Part shown: piece after piece, positions 1 through 6,136 of the stretch
How positions within the stretch are numbered: position 1 is the stretch's first letter
How the letters are laid out: each line of letters opens with the position of its first letter
Assembly: GCA_021802185.1 (NCBI GenBank)
Contig: JAKAAV010000108.1
Location: 1 to 7,384 of the forward strand
DNA length: 7,384 bases
Reading direction: 5' to 3'
Source of the DNA: Chloroflexota bacterium
GTDB taxonomy: Bacteria > Chloroflexota > Limnocylindria > Limnocylindrales > CSP1-4
Made by a program: the position numbers and the translations under genes
The notes under the pieces: generated by a model
The model's input: only the letters and a program-made list of their open reading frames with translations
Databases searched by the model: none
Told to the model about the DNA's origin: nothing

Positions 1-93
1 TCACCGTGCGGCCGCGACGAGGTCGAGCGAGAACCATGCGCGGGGATCGGGGCCGCCGACCCGCATGAGCGGGACCGGCGCGTCGGGACGCAT
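1..93 (-). CDS. doubtful 30-codon ORF at the window edge
   Basis: Reading leftward, an ATG at 91-93 opens 30 codons and ends in TGA at 1-3. A GAGG sits 8 nt before the ATG, which is a reasonable ribosome binding site. An in-frame TAG at 133-135 means the ORF cannot extend upstream. The product begins MRPDAPVPLMRVGG and ends LVAAAR. I recognise no domain, signal peptide or membrane segment. It would lie downstream of livF on the same strand. It could be a tiny gene, the remnant of a broken gene, or a chance ORF in GC-rich DNA, and the last is most likely. Confidence 0.12.
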   Translation of the reverse strand: MRPDAPVPLMRVGGPDPRAWFSLDLVAAAR

Positions 94-253
94 ACGCTCG
101 GCCTCACTGCGACTGCGAGAGACCCGCCGATTCTACGCGGCGCGCGGCCCTGGGCCCCGCTTGCAGGCCCCGTCGACGGCGGCCGGCGGTGACCATCAGG
201 GCGGCCACCCCGGCGAAGGCGCCGCCGCATGCCGTGCGGCGCAGGCGGACGGG
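94..253. other. non-coding stretch downstream of livF
   Basis: No convincing gene lies here on either strand. In the livF frame, reading past its stop gives about 50 open codons, but there is no plausible start with a binding site. Short self-complementary words occur (for example around 146-156 and 170-179), as expected at this base composition. The one structure worth naming is the hairpin at 223-241, listed separately. Confidence 0.5.
223..241 (-). terminator. GC hairpin just after livF, possible operon terminator
   Basis: On the minus strand, CGCCGCA and TGCGGCG form a 7-bp stem around a 5-nt loop, starting about 12 nt after the livF stop. No T-run follows. It may be a U-less terminator or an RNA-stabilising 3' end rather than a classical intrinsic terminator. 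GC-rich DNA gives such stems by chance fairly often. Confidence 0.35.
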
Positions 254-1021
254 TCAGATCTCCCCGAGATACGCCTTCCGGACCGTCTCGTTCCGGCGCA
301 GCTCTGCGGCCGTGCCGGAGAGCACGACGCGGCCCGTCTGCAGCACGTAGCCGCGGTGCGCGAGCGAGAGTGCCTGCAGCGCGTTCTGCTCGACCAGCAG
401 GATCGTCATGCCCTGCTCGTTGATCTCGCGGATGATGCCGAAGATCTGCTGCACGAGCAGCGGCGACAGCCCGAGCGACGGCTCGTCGAGCAGGAGCACG
501 CGCGGACGGCACATCAGGGCCCGGCCGATCGCCAGCATCTGCTGCTCGCCGCCGGAGAGCGTCCCGCCGTTCTGGCGCGCGCGCTCCCTGAGCCGCGGGA
601 ACAGCGTGAAGACGTGTTCGACGTCCTCCGCGATCTCGGCCGGGCGTCGCGTGAACCCGCCCATCTGCAGGTTCTCGAGGACGGTCAGCCGCGAGAAGAT
701 CCGACGGCCCTCGGGCGCCTGCCCGATTCCGACGCGGACGAGGCGATACGCGGCCGTGTGCGAGATGTCCTCGCCGTCGAACGTCACCGTGCCCCTGCGC
801 GGGTGCAGCAGGCCGCTGATCGTCTTGAGCGTCGTGGTCTTGCCGGCCCCATTCGCGCCGATGAGGGTGACGATCTCGTGCCGGTGCACCTCGAGGGAGA
901 TGCCCTGGAGCGCATGGATGTGCCCGTAGTAGGTGTGGATGTCCTGCAGGCTGAGGAGCGGCTTGCCGTCCGCATCCGGATGCCCCGGGGCCGTCGCGGT
1001 CTGCGCCAAGCTGTCGATCAT
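254..1021 (-). CDS. livF: LivF-type ABC transporter ATP-binding protein (branched-chain amino acid family)
   Basis: This is one of the two cytoplasmic ATPase subunits of the importer. It is 255 residues, close to the usual LivF length of about 235-240 plus a short leader. Visible motifs are an aromatic A-loop (YYG, 31-33), Walker A GANGAGKT (55-62), a LivF-style PEGRRIF segment (103-109), signature LSGGE (155-159), Walker B VLLLDE (175-180) and the D-loop after it. The usual switch histidine is replaced in VEQN (210-213), which is a LivF family trait and not a defect. The start ATG overlaps the livG stop in an ATGA. This is the last gene of the livKHMGF operon and is followed by a hairpin. 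The first 20 or so residues are a poorly conserved leader. The family assignment is firm; the transported substrate is not. Confidence 0.95.
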   Translation of the reverse strand: MIDSLAQTATAPGHPDADGKPLLSLQDIHTYYGHIHALQGISLEVHRHEIVTLIGANGAGKTTTLKTISGLLHPRRGTVTFDGEDISHTAAYRLVRVGIGQAPEGRRIFSRLTVLENLQMGGFTRRPAEIAEDVEHVFTLFPRLRERARQNGGTLSGGEQQMLAIGRALMCRPRVLLLDEPSLGLSPLLVQQIFGIIREINEQGMTILLVEQNALQALSLAHRGYVLQTGRVVLSGTAAELRRNETVRKAYLGEI

Positions 1022-2136
1022 TCCGCGGGTGCCCCCAGGTAGGCTTCGATGACCCGCGGGTCGCGGCGGACCTCGTCCGGGGTGCCCTCGGCGATGCGCT
1101 CGCCGTGGTCGAGCACCGTCACCCGGTCGCTGATCCCCATCACCACGCGCATGTCATGTTCGATCAGGAGGATGGTCAGGCCGAGGTCCCGGCGCAGGCG
1201 TGCGATGAGGGCGGTCAGATCGGCCGTCTCGCGCGGGTTCATGCCCGCCGTGGGCTCGTCCAGCAGGAGCAGCGACGGCTCGCTCGCGATCGCGCGCGCC
1301 AGCTCGAGGCGCCGCTGGTCGCCGTAGGGAAGGTTTCGGGCGACGGTGTCGTCGCGACCCTCCAGCCCGACCAGCGCGAGGAGTTCGGACGCGCGCACCC
1401 GCGACCGGGCCTCTTCCGCTCGCTGCCGGGGCGTCGAGAGCAGCGCGTCGAGCGGGGTCGAGCGCAGCCGCGTGTGCATGCCGACCAGCACGTTCTCGGA
1501 CGCGGTCATGTTCTGGAACAGGCGGATGTTCTGGAACGTTCGTCCCAGTCCGGCCCTCACCATGTCGTTCGGGCGCGCGCTGCGGAAGATGCCCATTCGG
1601 TCGAGGAGCCTGCGGTACGTGTCGGACCGGATGGAGGCCATCAGCAGCATGGCGATGAGCACGAGGAGCGCCACGATGGCGGCCAGCGAGGCCAGCCGTC
1701 CCGACCGCTCGACCGTGTCCAGGCCGGCTGCGATGAGCCCCACGATGACCGACGGAAGGAGCCAGATGACGGGCTCGAGCCACGCGCGAACCGGCCGCGC
1801 GATCATCCGCCGTCCGACGAAGTCGACGCGACCCGCCGTCGGCTCGGTGACGCCGGCCAGCACGTTGAAGAACGTCGTCTTGCCGGCACCGTTCGGGCCG
1901 ATGAGGCTGACGATCGCGCCCTCGGGGATGTCGAAATCGATCTCGCGGACCGCCACGAGGCCGCCGAACTGGCGCGTCACGCGGGTTGCGCGGAGCAGGA
2001 TCCTCGGCTCGGCCGCGGCCTTTCCCGCCGGCGCGGCCGCGTCTGCCGCAGCCGTCGTCGCGCCCCCTTCCGCCGCGACCCCGCCCGTGACCGCCGCTTC
2101 GCCCGTCGCGTTCGTGTTCCCGCGGTCGGCGCTCAT
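1018..2136 (-). CDS. livG: LivG-type ABC ATP-binding protein with an inserted hydrophobic hairpin
   Basis: This is the second ATPase of the importer. It is 372 residues, against about 255 for ordinary LivG. Motifs in order: Walker A GPNGAGKT (80-87), Q-loop RTFQN (199-203), signature-region LPYGDQRRLE (269-278), Walker B LLLLDEP (289-295), D-loop AGMN (297-300) and switch histidine H327 in IEHDM. All catalytic parts are intact. Two additions explain the length. One is an Ala/Gly/Thr-rich N-terminal stretch of about 44 residues. The other is about 70-75 extra residues between Walker A and the Q-loop (roughly 111-184). That insert holds two hydrophobic segments (about 120-139 and 148-168) joined by a short polar turn and flanked by arginines, resembling a membrane hairpin. 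ATG overlaps the livM stop (ATGA), and no later in-frame start precedes the domain. The LivG assignment is firm; the membrane insertion is inferred from hydrophobicity. Confidence 0.93.
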   Translation of the reverse strand: MSADRGNTNATGEAAVTGGVAAEGGATTAAADAAAPAGKAAAEPRILLRATRVTRQFGGLVAVREIDFDIPEGAIVSLIGPNGAGKTTFFNVLAGVTEPTAGRVDFVGRRMIARPVRAWLEPVIWLLPSVIVGLIAAGLDTVERSGRLASLAAIVALLVLIAMLLMASIRSDTYRRLLDRMGIFRSARPNDMVRAGLGRTFQNIRLFQNMTASENVLVGMHTRLRSTPLDALLSTPRQRAEEARSRVRASELLALVGLEGRDDTVARNLPYGDQRRLELARAIASEPSLLLLDEPTAGMNPRETADLTALIARLRRDLGLTILLIEHDMRVVMGISDRVTVLDHGERIAEGTPDEVRRDPRVIEAYLGAPAE

Positions 2137-3278
2137 GGCTCGATCCCGCCCATCGCACCGGCGGGCGCCGGCTCCCCCTCGGTCTCCTCCGCGACGTGCA
2201 GCTCACGGCGGCGCCGCGCGCTCGGGAACAGCCCCTCGGGTCGCAACAGCATCATCGCCACGAGCGCCAGCCCGTACAGGAGGTACTGGTATTGCAGGAA
2301 GTCGATGAACGCGAGGGGCGTGCCGGCGAGGGCGGCGTTGAGCTCTTTCAGGATCACCGTCTGGATGATGAACACGATGAACGCGCCGATGCCGACGCCC
2401 CAGATGTTGCCCATGCCCCCCAGGACCACCATGGCCAGGACCGTGAACGACACCGTGAACCCGAACTGGTCCGGACTGACGAACGAGAGCTTCGCGGCCA
2501 CGAACACTCCGCCGAGTCCGGCCGTGGAGGCGCCGAGCGCGAACGCGAGCAGCTTGGTGGACACCGTGTTGACGCCGTTGCTCGCAGCGGCGAGCTCGTC
2601 CTCCCGGATCGCCATCCACGCGCGGCCGAGGCGCGAGTCCTGCAGCCGGAAGATCGCGATGATCGCCACGGTGACGATCGCCGCCATCGTCAGGTAGAAC
2701 GGCCACGGGTTCGTCGACTGGAAGTGGAGGTTCAGCAGGCCGGGCGCGTACACGCCGCTGATCCCGTTCGTCCCCTTCGTGTACTTGTCCGCGTTCAGGA
2801 AGACCGTCGGCACGATCTCGCCGAACCCCAGGGTGACGATCGCCAGGTAGTCGCCGCGCAGCCGCAGCGTCGGGGCGCCGAGCAGGAGCCCGAACGTGGC
2901 CGCCACCAGGGCTCCCACGAGCAGCATGATCCAGAACGGGAAGTCGTTGCCCGAGAACGGCGACGCGCCGTACGCGTACGTGTAGGCGCCGATCGCGAAG
3001 AACGCGGCGTATCCCAGGTCGAGCAGCCCCGCGAGGCCGACCACGATGTTCAGGCCGAGCGCGAGCAGGACGAAGACGCCGGCGTCGGCGAAGCTGTTGA
3101 CCCAGACCGACTGCGGATTGAAGCTGCTGAACGGGGGCACGAGCGCGGCCAGCGGCAGCACCGCGGTCACGATGGCCATCGTGACGATCGACGAGACCGA
3201 CCGGTGGGATGCAGAGACCGCCCGGACCCTGTCGAGCAGACTGACGCGCTCGGGCGGTGCGGGAGCCTCGCCCGTCAC
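2133..3278 (-). CDS. livM: LivM-type branched-chain amino acid ABC permease
   Basis: This is a membrane-spanning permease subunit of 381 residues that would pair with LivH to form the transport channel. A cytoplasmic N-terminus of about 30 residues is followed by roughly nine hydrophobic segments. Family landmarks include LNIVVGLAGLLDLGYAAFFAIGAY (76-99, quoted in part: LNIVVG, GLLDLG, IGAY), LRGDYLAIVTLGFGEI (140-155), TNGISG (170-175), the cytoplasmic EAA-like loop that docks on the ATPases (about 216-236), GGMGN (287-291) and the late RPEGLFP motif (346-352). A charged, Glu-rich tail of 29 residues follows. The start is a GTG that shares bases with the livH TGA (GTGA), with GGGTGAG a few bases upstream as a possible binding site. 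The tight overlaps on both sides point to translational coupling with livH and livG. The family is secure. Confidence 0.95.
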   Translation of the reverse strand: MTGEAPAPPERVSLLDRVRAVSASHRSVSSIVTMAIVTAVLPLAALVPPFSSFNPQSVWVNSFADAGVFVLLALGLNIVVGLAGLLDLGYAAFFAIGAYTYAYGASPFSGNDFPFWIMLLVGALVAATFGLLLGAPTLRLRGDYLAIVTLGFGEIVPTVFLNADKYTKGTNGISGVYAPGLLNLHFQSTNPWPFYLTMAAIVTVAIIAIFRLQDSRLGRAWMAIREDELAAASNGVNTVSTKLLAFALGASTAGLGGVFVAAKLSFVSPDQFGFTVSFTVLAMVVLGGMGNIWGVGIGAFIVFIIQTVILKELNAALAGTPLAFIDFLQYQYLLYGLALVAMMLLRPEGLFPSARRRRELHVAEETEGEPAPAGAMGGIEP

Positions 3279-4297
3279 GCTCGCTCACCCAGCTGCTGGC
3301 CGAGCAGGCCCGAGGGCCGGAACACCAGCACCAGCACGAGCACGCCGAAGACGAGCACCTCGAACCAGCGGAAGTAGCCGTACTGCGCCGCCGCGACGTA
3401 CAGGAAGCCGATGAAGAACCCGCCGAGCGCGGCACCCGTGGTGTTGCCGATGCCGCCGAGCACGGCCGCGGTGAACGCGAAGAGCCCGGCGTAGAAGCCC
3501 TGGTTGAACAGCGCGTATCCGAAGTAGAGGGCCCATACGATGCCGCCCGCGCCGGCGAGCGCCGAGCCGATGAAGAACGTGATGGCGATCGTCTGGTCGA
3601 TGTTGACGCCCATGAGCTGGGCCGCCTCACGGTCCTGTGCCGTCGAGCGCATCGCGCGCCCGAGCCGGGTGCGGCCGACGAACACCTGCAGGGCGATCAT
3701 GAGTGCGACGGCCACGAGCACGATGAACACGTTCAGGTAGCCGATGGAGGCGCCGGCGACGTTGAACCGCGCGTTCAGGTCGAAGATCTGCGGCGAGGTG
3801 ACGGGCGACGGCCCGAAGAACGCCTGCATGATGTTCTCGAGGATGAACGAGACGCCGATGGCTGTGATGAGGGGCGCGAGCCGCGGGGCGTTGCGCAGCG
3901 GCCGGTAGGCGACGCGCTCGATGACCATGCCGACGAGTCCCATGATGCCCATCGTCAGCAGGAACAGGGCCACGAGCACGACCGCGAGCACGAGCGGGTT
4001 GTCGATCGCCCCGTGGAAGCCGGCCACGGTCAGGAGCCACAGGGCGACGAAGGCTCCCATGCCGAAGACGTCGCCGTGGGCGAAGTTGATCAGCTCGATG
4101 ATCCCGTAGACCATCGTGTAGCCGAGCGCGATCAGCGCGTAGATCGCCCCGACCGTCAGGAAGTTCGAGAACTGCTGGGCGCCCACCAGGATGTATGCCG
4201 CGACCAGGCAGATGGCGACCGCGCCGACGAGCTGGTACGGCCCGCGCCGGACGCGCGATGGAAGTCGGATCGAGCGTTGCATCTGCATCAGCGGCAT
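3275..4297 (-). CDS. livH: LivH-type branched-chain amino acid ABC permease
   Basis: This is the second membrane permease, at 340 residues; ordinary LivH is about 290-310. The excess is a basic N-terminus of about 20 residues before the first hydrophobic segment (23-40). Landmarks are GYTMVYGIIELINFAHGD (59-76), the EAA-like coupling loop TRLGRAMRSTAQDREAAQLM (210-229), GGIGN (281-285) and the closing RPSGLLG (327-333). There are about eight hydrophobic segments. The chosen ATG at 4295-4297 has no clear ribosome binding site. Met4 or Met6 (MPLMQM) are alternative starts that would change little. It lies 84 nt after livK, across a strong hairpin, and overlaps livM by four bases. The weak start signal and the hairpin fit lower expression than livK. 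Confidence 0.95.
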   Translation of the reverse strand: MPLMQMQRSIRLPSRVRRGPYQLVGAVAICLVAAYILVGAQQFSNFLTVGAIYALIALGYTMVYGIIELINFAHGDVFGMGAFVALWLLTVAGFHGAIDNPLVLAVVLVALFLLTMGIMGLVGMVIERVAYRPLRNAPRLAPLITAIGVSFILENIMQAFFGPSPVTSPQIFDLNARFNVAGASIGYLNVFIVLVAVALMIALQVFVGRTRLGRAMRSTAQDREAAQLMGVNIDQTIAITFFIGSALAGAGGIVWALYFGYALFNQGFYAGLFAFTAAVLGGIGNTTGAALGGFFIGFLYVAAAQYGYFRWFEVLVFGVLVLVLVFRPSGLLGQQLGERA

Positions 4298-4330
4298 CCG
4301 ATCAGGGTGGCCCGGGGACGTGTCGTGAAG

Positions 4331-4375
4331 CGGGTCGGGGCCGGGAGCGATGCCTCGCGTCCCGGCCCCGACCCG
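4331..4375 (-). terminator. perfect 16-bp hairpin between livK and livH (attenuator or mRNA stabiliser)
   Basis: Positions 4331-4346 and 4360-4375 are perfect reverse complements (CGGGTCGGGGCCGGGA on the plus strand). A 13-nt loop can add four more pairs around a single bulge. It starts 6 nt past the livK stop. No T-run follows on the minus strand. Hairpins after the binding-protein gene of ABC importer operons (malE-malF in Escherichia coli) are known to protect the upstream message and keep the binding protein in excess, and that role is inferred here. Partial termination is the alternative. Confidence 0.75.
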
Positions 4376-4381
4376 TGCCCG

Positions 4382-5761
4382 TTACTGGCTGGCTGCCGGT
4401 GATGCCGCCGACGACGCCCCCGGCGCAGCCGACGCTCCGGAGCTGCCGGCTCCACCGAAGTCCTGCTGCCGGACGAACACCCAGTCGCCCACCCCGCCGG
4501 CCGCGCTCATGTCGGTCTTGTAGAACGAGATGATGTGCTGGGTCGTGTCGCCGTTCTGGTCGAACGAGATCGTGCCGAGCTGCGTGGTGAAGGAGTGGCT
4601 CGAGTCGGTCGCGTAGGCGCGCACGGCCTCGCGCAGTCCCGACCCGGACGCCGAGCCGGCCACGGCCTGCAGCGACTGCAGGATCACCTGGGTGCAGGCG
4701 TACGCCGAGGCGCTGTACGCGCCCGGCGCAGCGCCGTAGGCCGCCTTGTACGCATCCGAGAACGCGCTGGCGTTCGGGATGTCGTGCGTGGCGGCGACCG
4801 TGCCGAACGAGTTGGCTGCCGCGGACCCCGCGACCTTGATGAACGAGCCCTGGACGTTGCCCGGGCCGTCGACGATACCGTCGCCGCCGCCGAAGGCGAT
4901 GTTGCCCATGCCCACCTGCGCCATCTGCTTGCGCAGCAGGCCACCGCCGGTCGCGGTGACGCCGCCGAAGTAGACGACGTCGGGATTCTGGCCCTGGACC
5001 GCCGTCAGGAGCGGCGTGTAGTCGGTCGTGGAGCTCGGCGCGCCGTCCTGCTTGATGACGGTCCCGCCGAGCGCCTTGAACTGCGTCACGAACACGTCGG
5101 CGAGACCCTTGCCGTACGTCTCGGTGTCATCGACGACGTAGGCCCGACGCTTGCCCAGATCGTTGTACGCGAACTCCGCTCCTGCGAGGCCCTGGATGTC
5201 GTCCGTCGTCGCAACGCGGATGTAGTTGATCCGGTTCGGGTACGCGCTGCGGATCGACAGGGCGCCGTACTGCGGCTTGGTCAGGCCCGGGTTCGTGTTG
5301 GCCGGGCTGCACTGCAGGAGACCGGCCCGGTTGGAGACCGGGATCTCCGCCGCGCCCACGTTCGAGTTGAACGGGCCGACGACGCCGATGACGGTGGGGT
5401 CCGCCACGAACCCCTGGATGTTGGTGGCGCCCTGCTGCGGGTTGTGCACGCCGTTGACGGCGTCGTCCTTGATGCTCAGGACGATCTTGTAGCCGGCGAC
5501 GCCGCCCTTCTGGTTGGCCTGGTTGACGGCGAGCTCGATGCCCTTCTTGGTCGGGTCGCCGTTCGCGAACTCGCCACCGGAGAGCGGGAGATCGACGCCG
5601 ATCGTGACGGACTTGCCGCCCACGGCGGTCGACGAGCCGGCGCCCGTGCTCGCGGCGGGGGCGGACGACCCTCCGGCAGGCGCCGTGGTCGCCGAGCTGC
5701 TGCACGCCCCGGCCGTGAGAACCACGGCTGCGGCGAGCGCGGTGATGGTGCGGGATTGCAT
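4382..5761 (-). CDS. livK: LivK-like substrate-binding lipoprotein (Peripla_BP_6 type)
   Basis: This is the extracytoplasmic solute-binding subunit, a two-lobed type I fold that delivers ligand to LivH/LivM. It is 459 residues, against about 370 for classical LivK/LivJ. An export signal (1-19, basic start then ALAAAVVLTAG) ends at Cys20 in AGAC, a lipobox, so the mature protein should be membrane-anchored. A Ser/Ala/Gly/Thr linker (21-49) leads to the binding domain from about 51 (SVTIGVDLPLSG). Family landmarks are GVVGPFNSNVGAAEIPVSN (126-144), SPANTNPGLTK (152-162), DDTETYGKGLADVF (211-224) and PDVVYFGG (260-267). An unusual Ser/Ala/Gly-rich tail of about 24 residues closes the protein (436-459). 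ATG is preceded by GAGGAGGAG at 8 nt. As the first gene of the operon, it has its own leader and promoter. The family is sure; the ligand could be a branched-chain amino acid or another amino acid, amide or urea. Confidence 0.93.
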   Translation of the reverse strand: MQSRTITALAAAVVLTAGACSSSATTAPAGGSSAPAASTGAGSSTAVGGKSVTIGVDLPLSGGEFANGDPTKKGIELAVNQANQKGGVAGYKIVLSIKDDAVNGVHNPQQGATNIQGFVADPTVIGVVGPFNSNVGAAEIPVSNRAGLLQCSPANTNPGLTKPQYGALSIRSAYPNRINYIRVATTDDIQGLAGAEFAYNDLGKRRAYVVDDTETYGKGLADVFVTQFKALGGTVIKQDGAPSSTTDYTPLLTAVQGQNPDVVYFGGVTATGGGLLRKQMAQVGMGNIAFGGGDGIVDGPGNVQGSFIKVAGSAAANSFGTVAATHDIPNASAFSDAYKAAYGAAPGAYSASAYACTQVILQSLQAVAGSASGSGLREAVRAYATDSSHSFTTQLGTISFDQNGDTTQHIISFYKTDMSAAGGVGDWVFVRQQDFGGAGSSGASAAPGASSAASPAASQ

Positions 5762-5769
5762 GGAGCAGG

Positions 5770-5778
5770 CTCCTCCTC
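5770..5778 (-). promoter_or_regulatory. strong ribosome binding site of livK
   Basis: The minus strand reads GAGGAGGAG, eight bases before the livK ATG, and it fixes that start. The last GGAG can pair with CTCC just before the ATG (4 bp around CCTG). That is a weak hairpin and probably has little effect. It is the strongest such site in the operon. Confidence 0.8.
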
Positions 5779-5875
5779 AAAGCTGCTGCGCTTCCCGTGA
5801 TGGACCACGCCTGGGCCGCAGGACCGCGCGATCGGACGGCTGCCGCGCCGCGCGCCGGAAGGGGAGAAACAGCAG

Positions 5876-5897
5876 CGCGGCACCCCCTCGTGCCGCG
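5876..5897 (-). promoter_or_regulatory. leader hairpin upstream of livK, possible attenuator
   Basis: CGCGGCAC and GTGCCGCG form a perfect 8-bp stem with a 6-nt loop. On the minus strand the 3' side continues GCTGCTGTTTCTCC, which is pyrimidine-rich with only one run of three T. It lies about 100 nt before the livK start. A conditional terminator is possible, but no clear antiterminator partner or leader peptide was found. Confidence 0.35.
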
Positions 5898-5948
5898 GGA
5901 TCGGCTCCTCATCCGGCCCGCTTCGAGACGACCGACCGACTGCTGGCC

Positions 5949-5961
5949 CTGATGCCATCAG
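5949..5961. promoter_or_regulatory. 13-nt dyad near the livK transcription start
   Basis: CTGATG and CATCAG are perfect reverse complements around one central base. The dyad would lie at about +9 to +21 of the livK transcript. It could be a second operator half or an RNA element. An overlapping 5-bp alternative pairs CCATC with GATGG (5955-5968). Confidence 0.3.
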
Positions 5962-5981
5962 TCGATGGGTTAGCGTATGAT
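5952..5981 (+). promoter_or_regulatory. weak candidate promoter for the divergent GNAT-like gene
   Basis: The plus strand carries TATGAT (5976-5981; 5 of 6 to the -10 consensus) with ATGCCA (5952-5957; 4 of 6 to -35) at an 18-nt spacing. It overlaps the -10 of the opposing livK promoter almost exactly, so the two could not be occupied together. Transcription would start near 5988, about 150 nt before the gene. Confidence 0.25.
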
Positions 5982-6004
5982 ATGGGACGGCGTCCCAGTT
6001 GCAA
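5977..6004 (-). promoter_or_regulatory. sigma70-like promoter of the liv operon
   Basis: On the minus strand, a -35-like TTGCAA (6004-5999; 4 of 6 to consensus) is followed by a 16-nt spacer and a -10-like TATCAT (5982-5977; 5 of 6). The site falls in one of the most AT-rich patches of the intergenic region, upstream of livK. The start of transcription would be near 5970. No extended -10 TG is present. Confidence 0.5.
5983..5997. promoter_or_regulatory. operator-like perfect palindrome inside the livK promoter spacer
   Basis: TGGGACG-G-CGTCCCA has 7-bp arms that are perfect reverse complements around one central base. It fills 15 of the 16 bases between the proposed -35 and -10. A dimeric repressor bound here would block RNA polymerase. 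The regulator is not in the window. Confidence 0.45.
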
Positions 6005-6136
6005 GTCCGAGCGCCCCGGTGACCGGCCGAAGGTCGATCGCGCCGGTGCGGCGCCCGGAGCGAAGCGACCGAGCAGCGGTGCCGATGGCCTCTTCCGTCG
6101 GCGCCGGACGTCCACCTCGAGGTATCGCTCGCCATC
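6005..6136 (+). other. leader region of the GNAT-like gene
   Basis: No gene was found. Short dyads occur: CCGGT-G-ACCGG (6016-6026), a 5-bp GCGCC/GGCGC stem (6040-6054) and the palindrome ACCTCGAGGT (6114-6123). The last includes GAGGT, the likely ribosome binding site of the next gene, 13 nt before its GTG, which is somewhat far. The frame stays open upstream, but no ATG or GTG appears in it. Confidence 0.35.

Larger units (their letters stand above)
5762..5970 (-). other. long livK leader (predicted 5' untranslated region)
   Basis: If the promoter at 5977-6004 is used, the transcript starts near 5970 and runs about 200 nt before livK. Both strands lack a credible gene here; the open frames are shadows caused by base composition. 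The leader holds an 8-bp hairpin (5876-5897), a 13-nt dyad near its 5' end (5949-5961) and a short tandem of GGTC/GACC units (about 5924-5935). I recognise no known riboswitch family. Confidence 0.4.

Noticed and set aside
107..253. Open frame continuing in phase after the livF stop
   Set aside because: It could only be made by stop-codon readthrough. There is no readthrough signal or start codon with a binding site, and the translation is Arg/Ala/Gly-rich without features.
1105..2697. A 530-codon open frame on the plus strand, opposite livG and livM
   Set aside because: It is antisense to two clearly recognised genes. Its product is rich in Arg, Asp, His and Gln without any domain pattern. 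Long opposite-strand frames are expected when third positions are nearly all G or C.
4298..4381. Internal promoter for livH
   Set aside because: No pair of -35/-10-like hexamers at proper spacing was found on the minus strand. The gap is dominated by the inverted repeat.
3257..4402. A 381-codon open frame on the plus strand, opposite livH
   Set aside because: It is the mirror of a well-conserved permease and has an abnormal Asp/Glu/Arg/His-rich composition with no hydrophobic core.
5762..5970. Riboswitch or T-box in the livK leader
   Set aside because: I could not match any conserved riboswitch core or T-box motif; only a simple hairpin and short dyads are visible.
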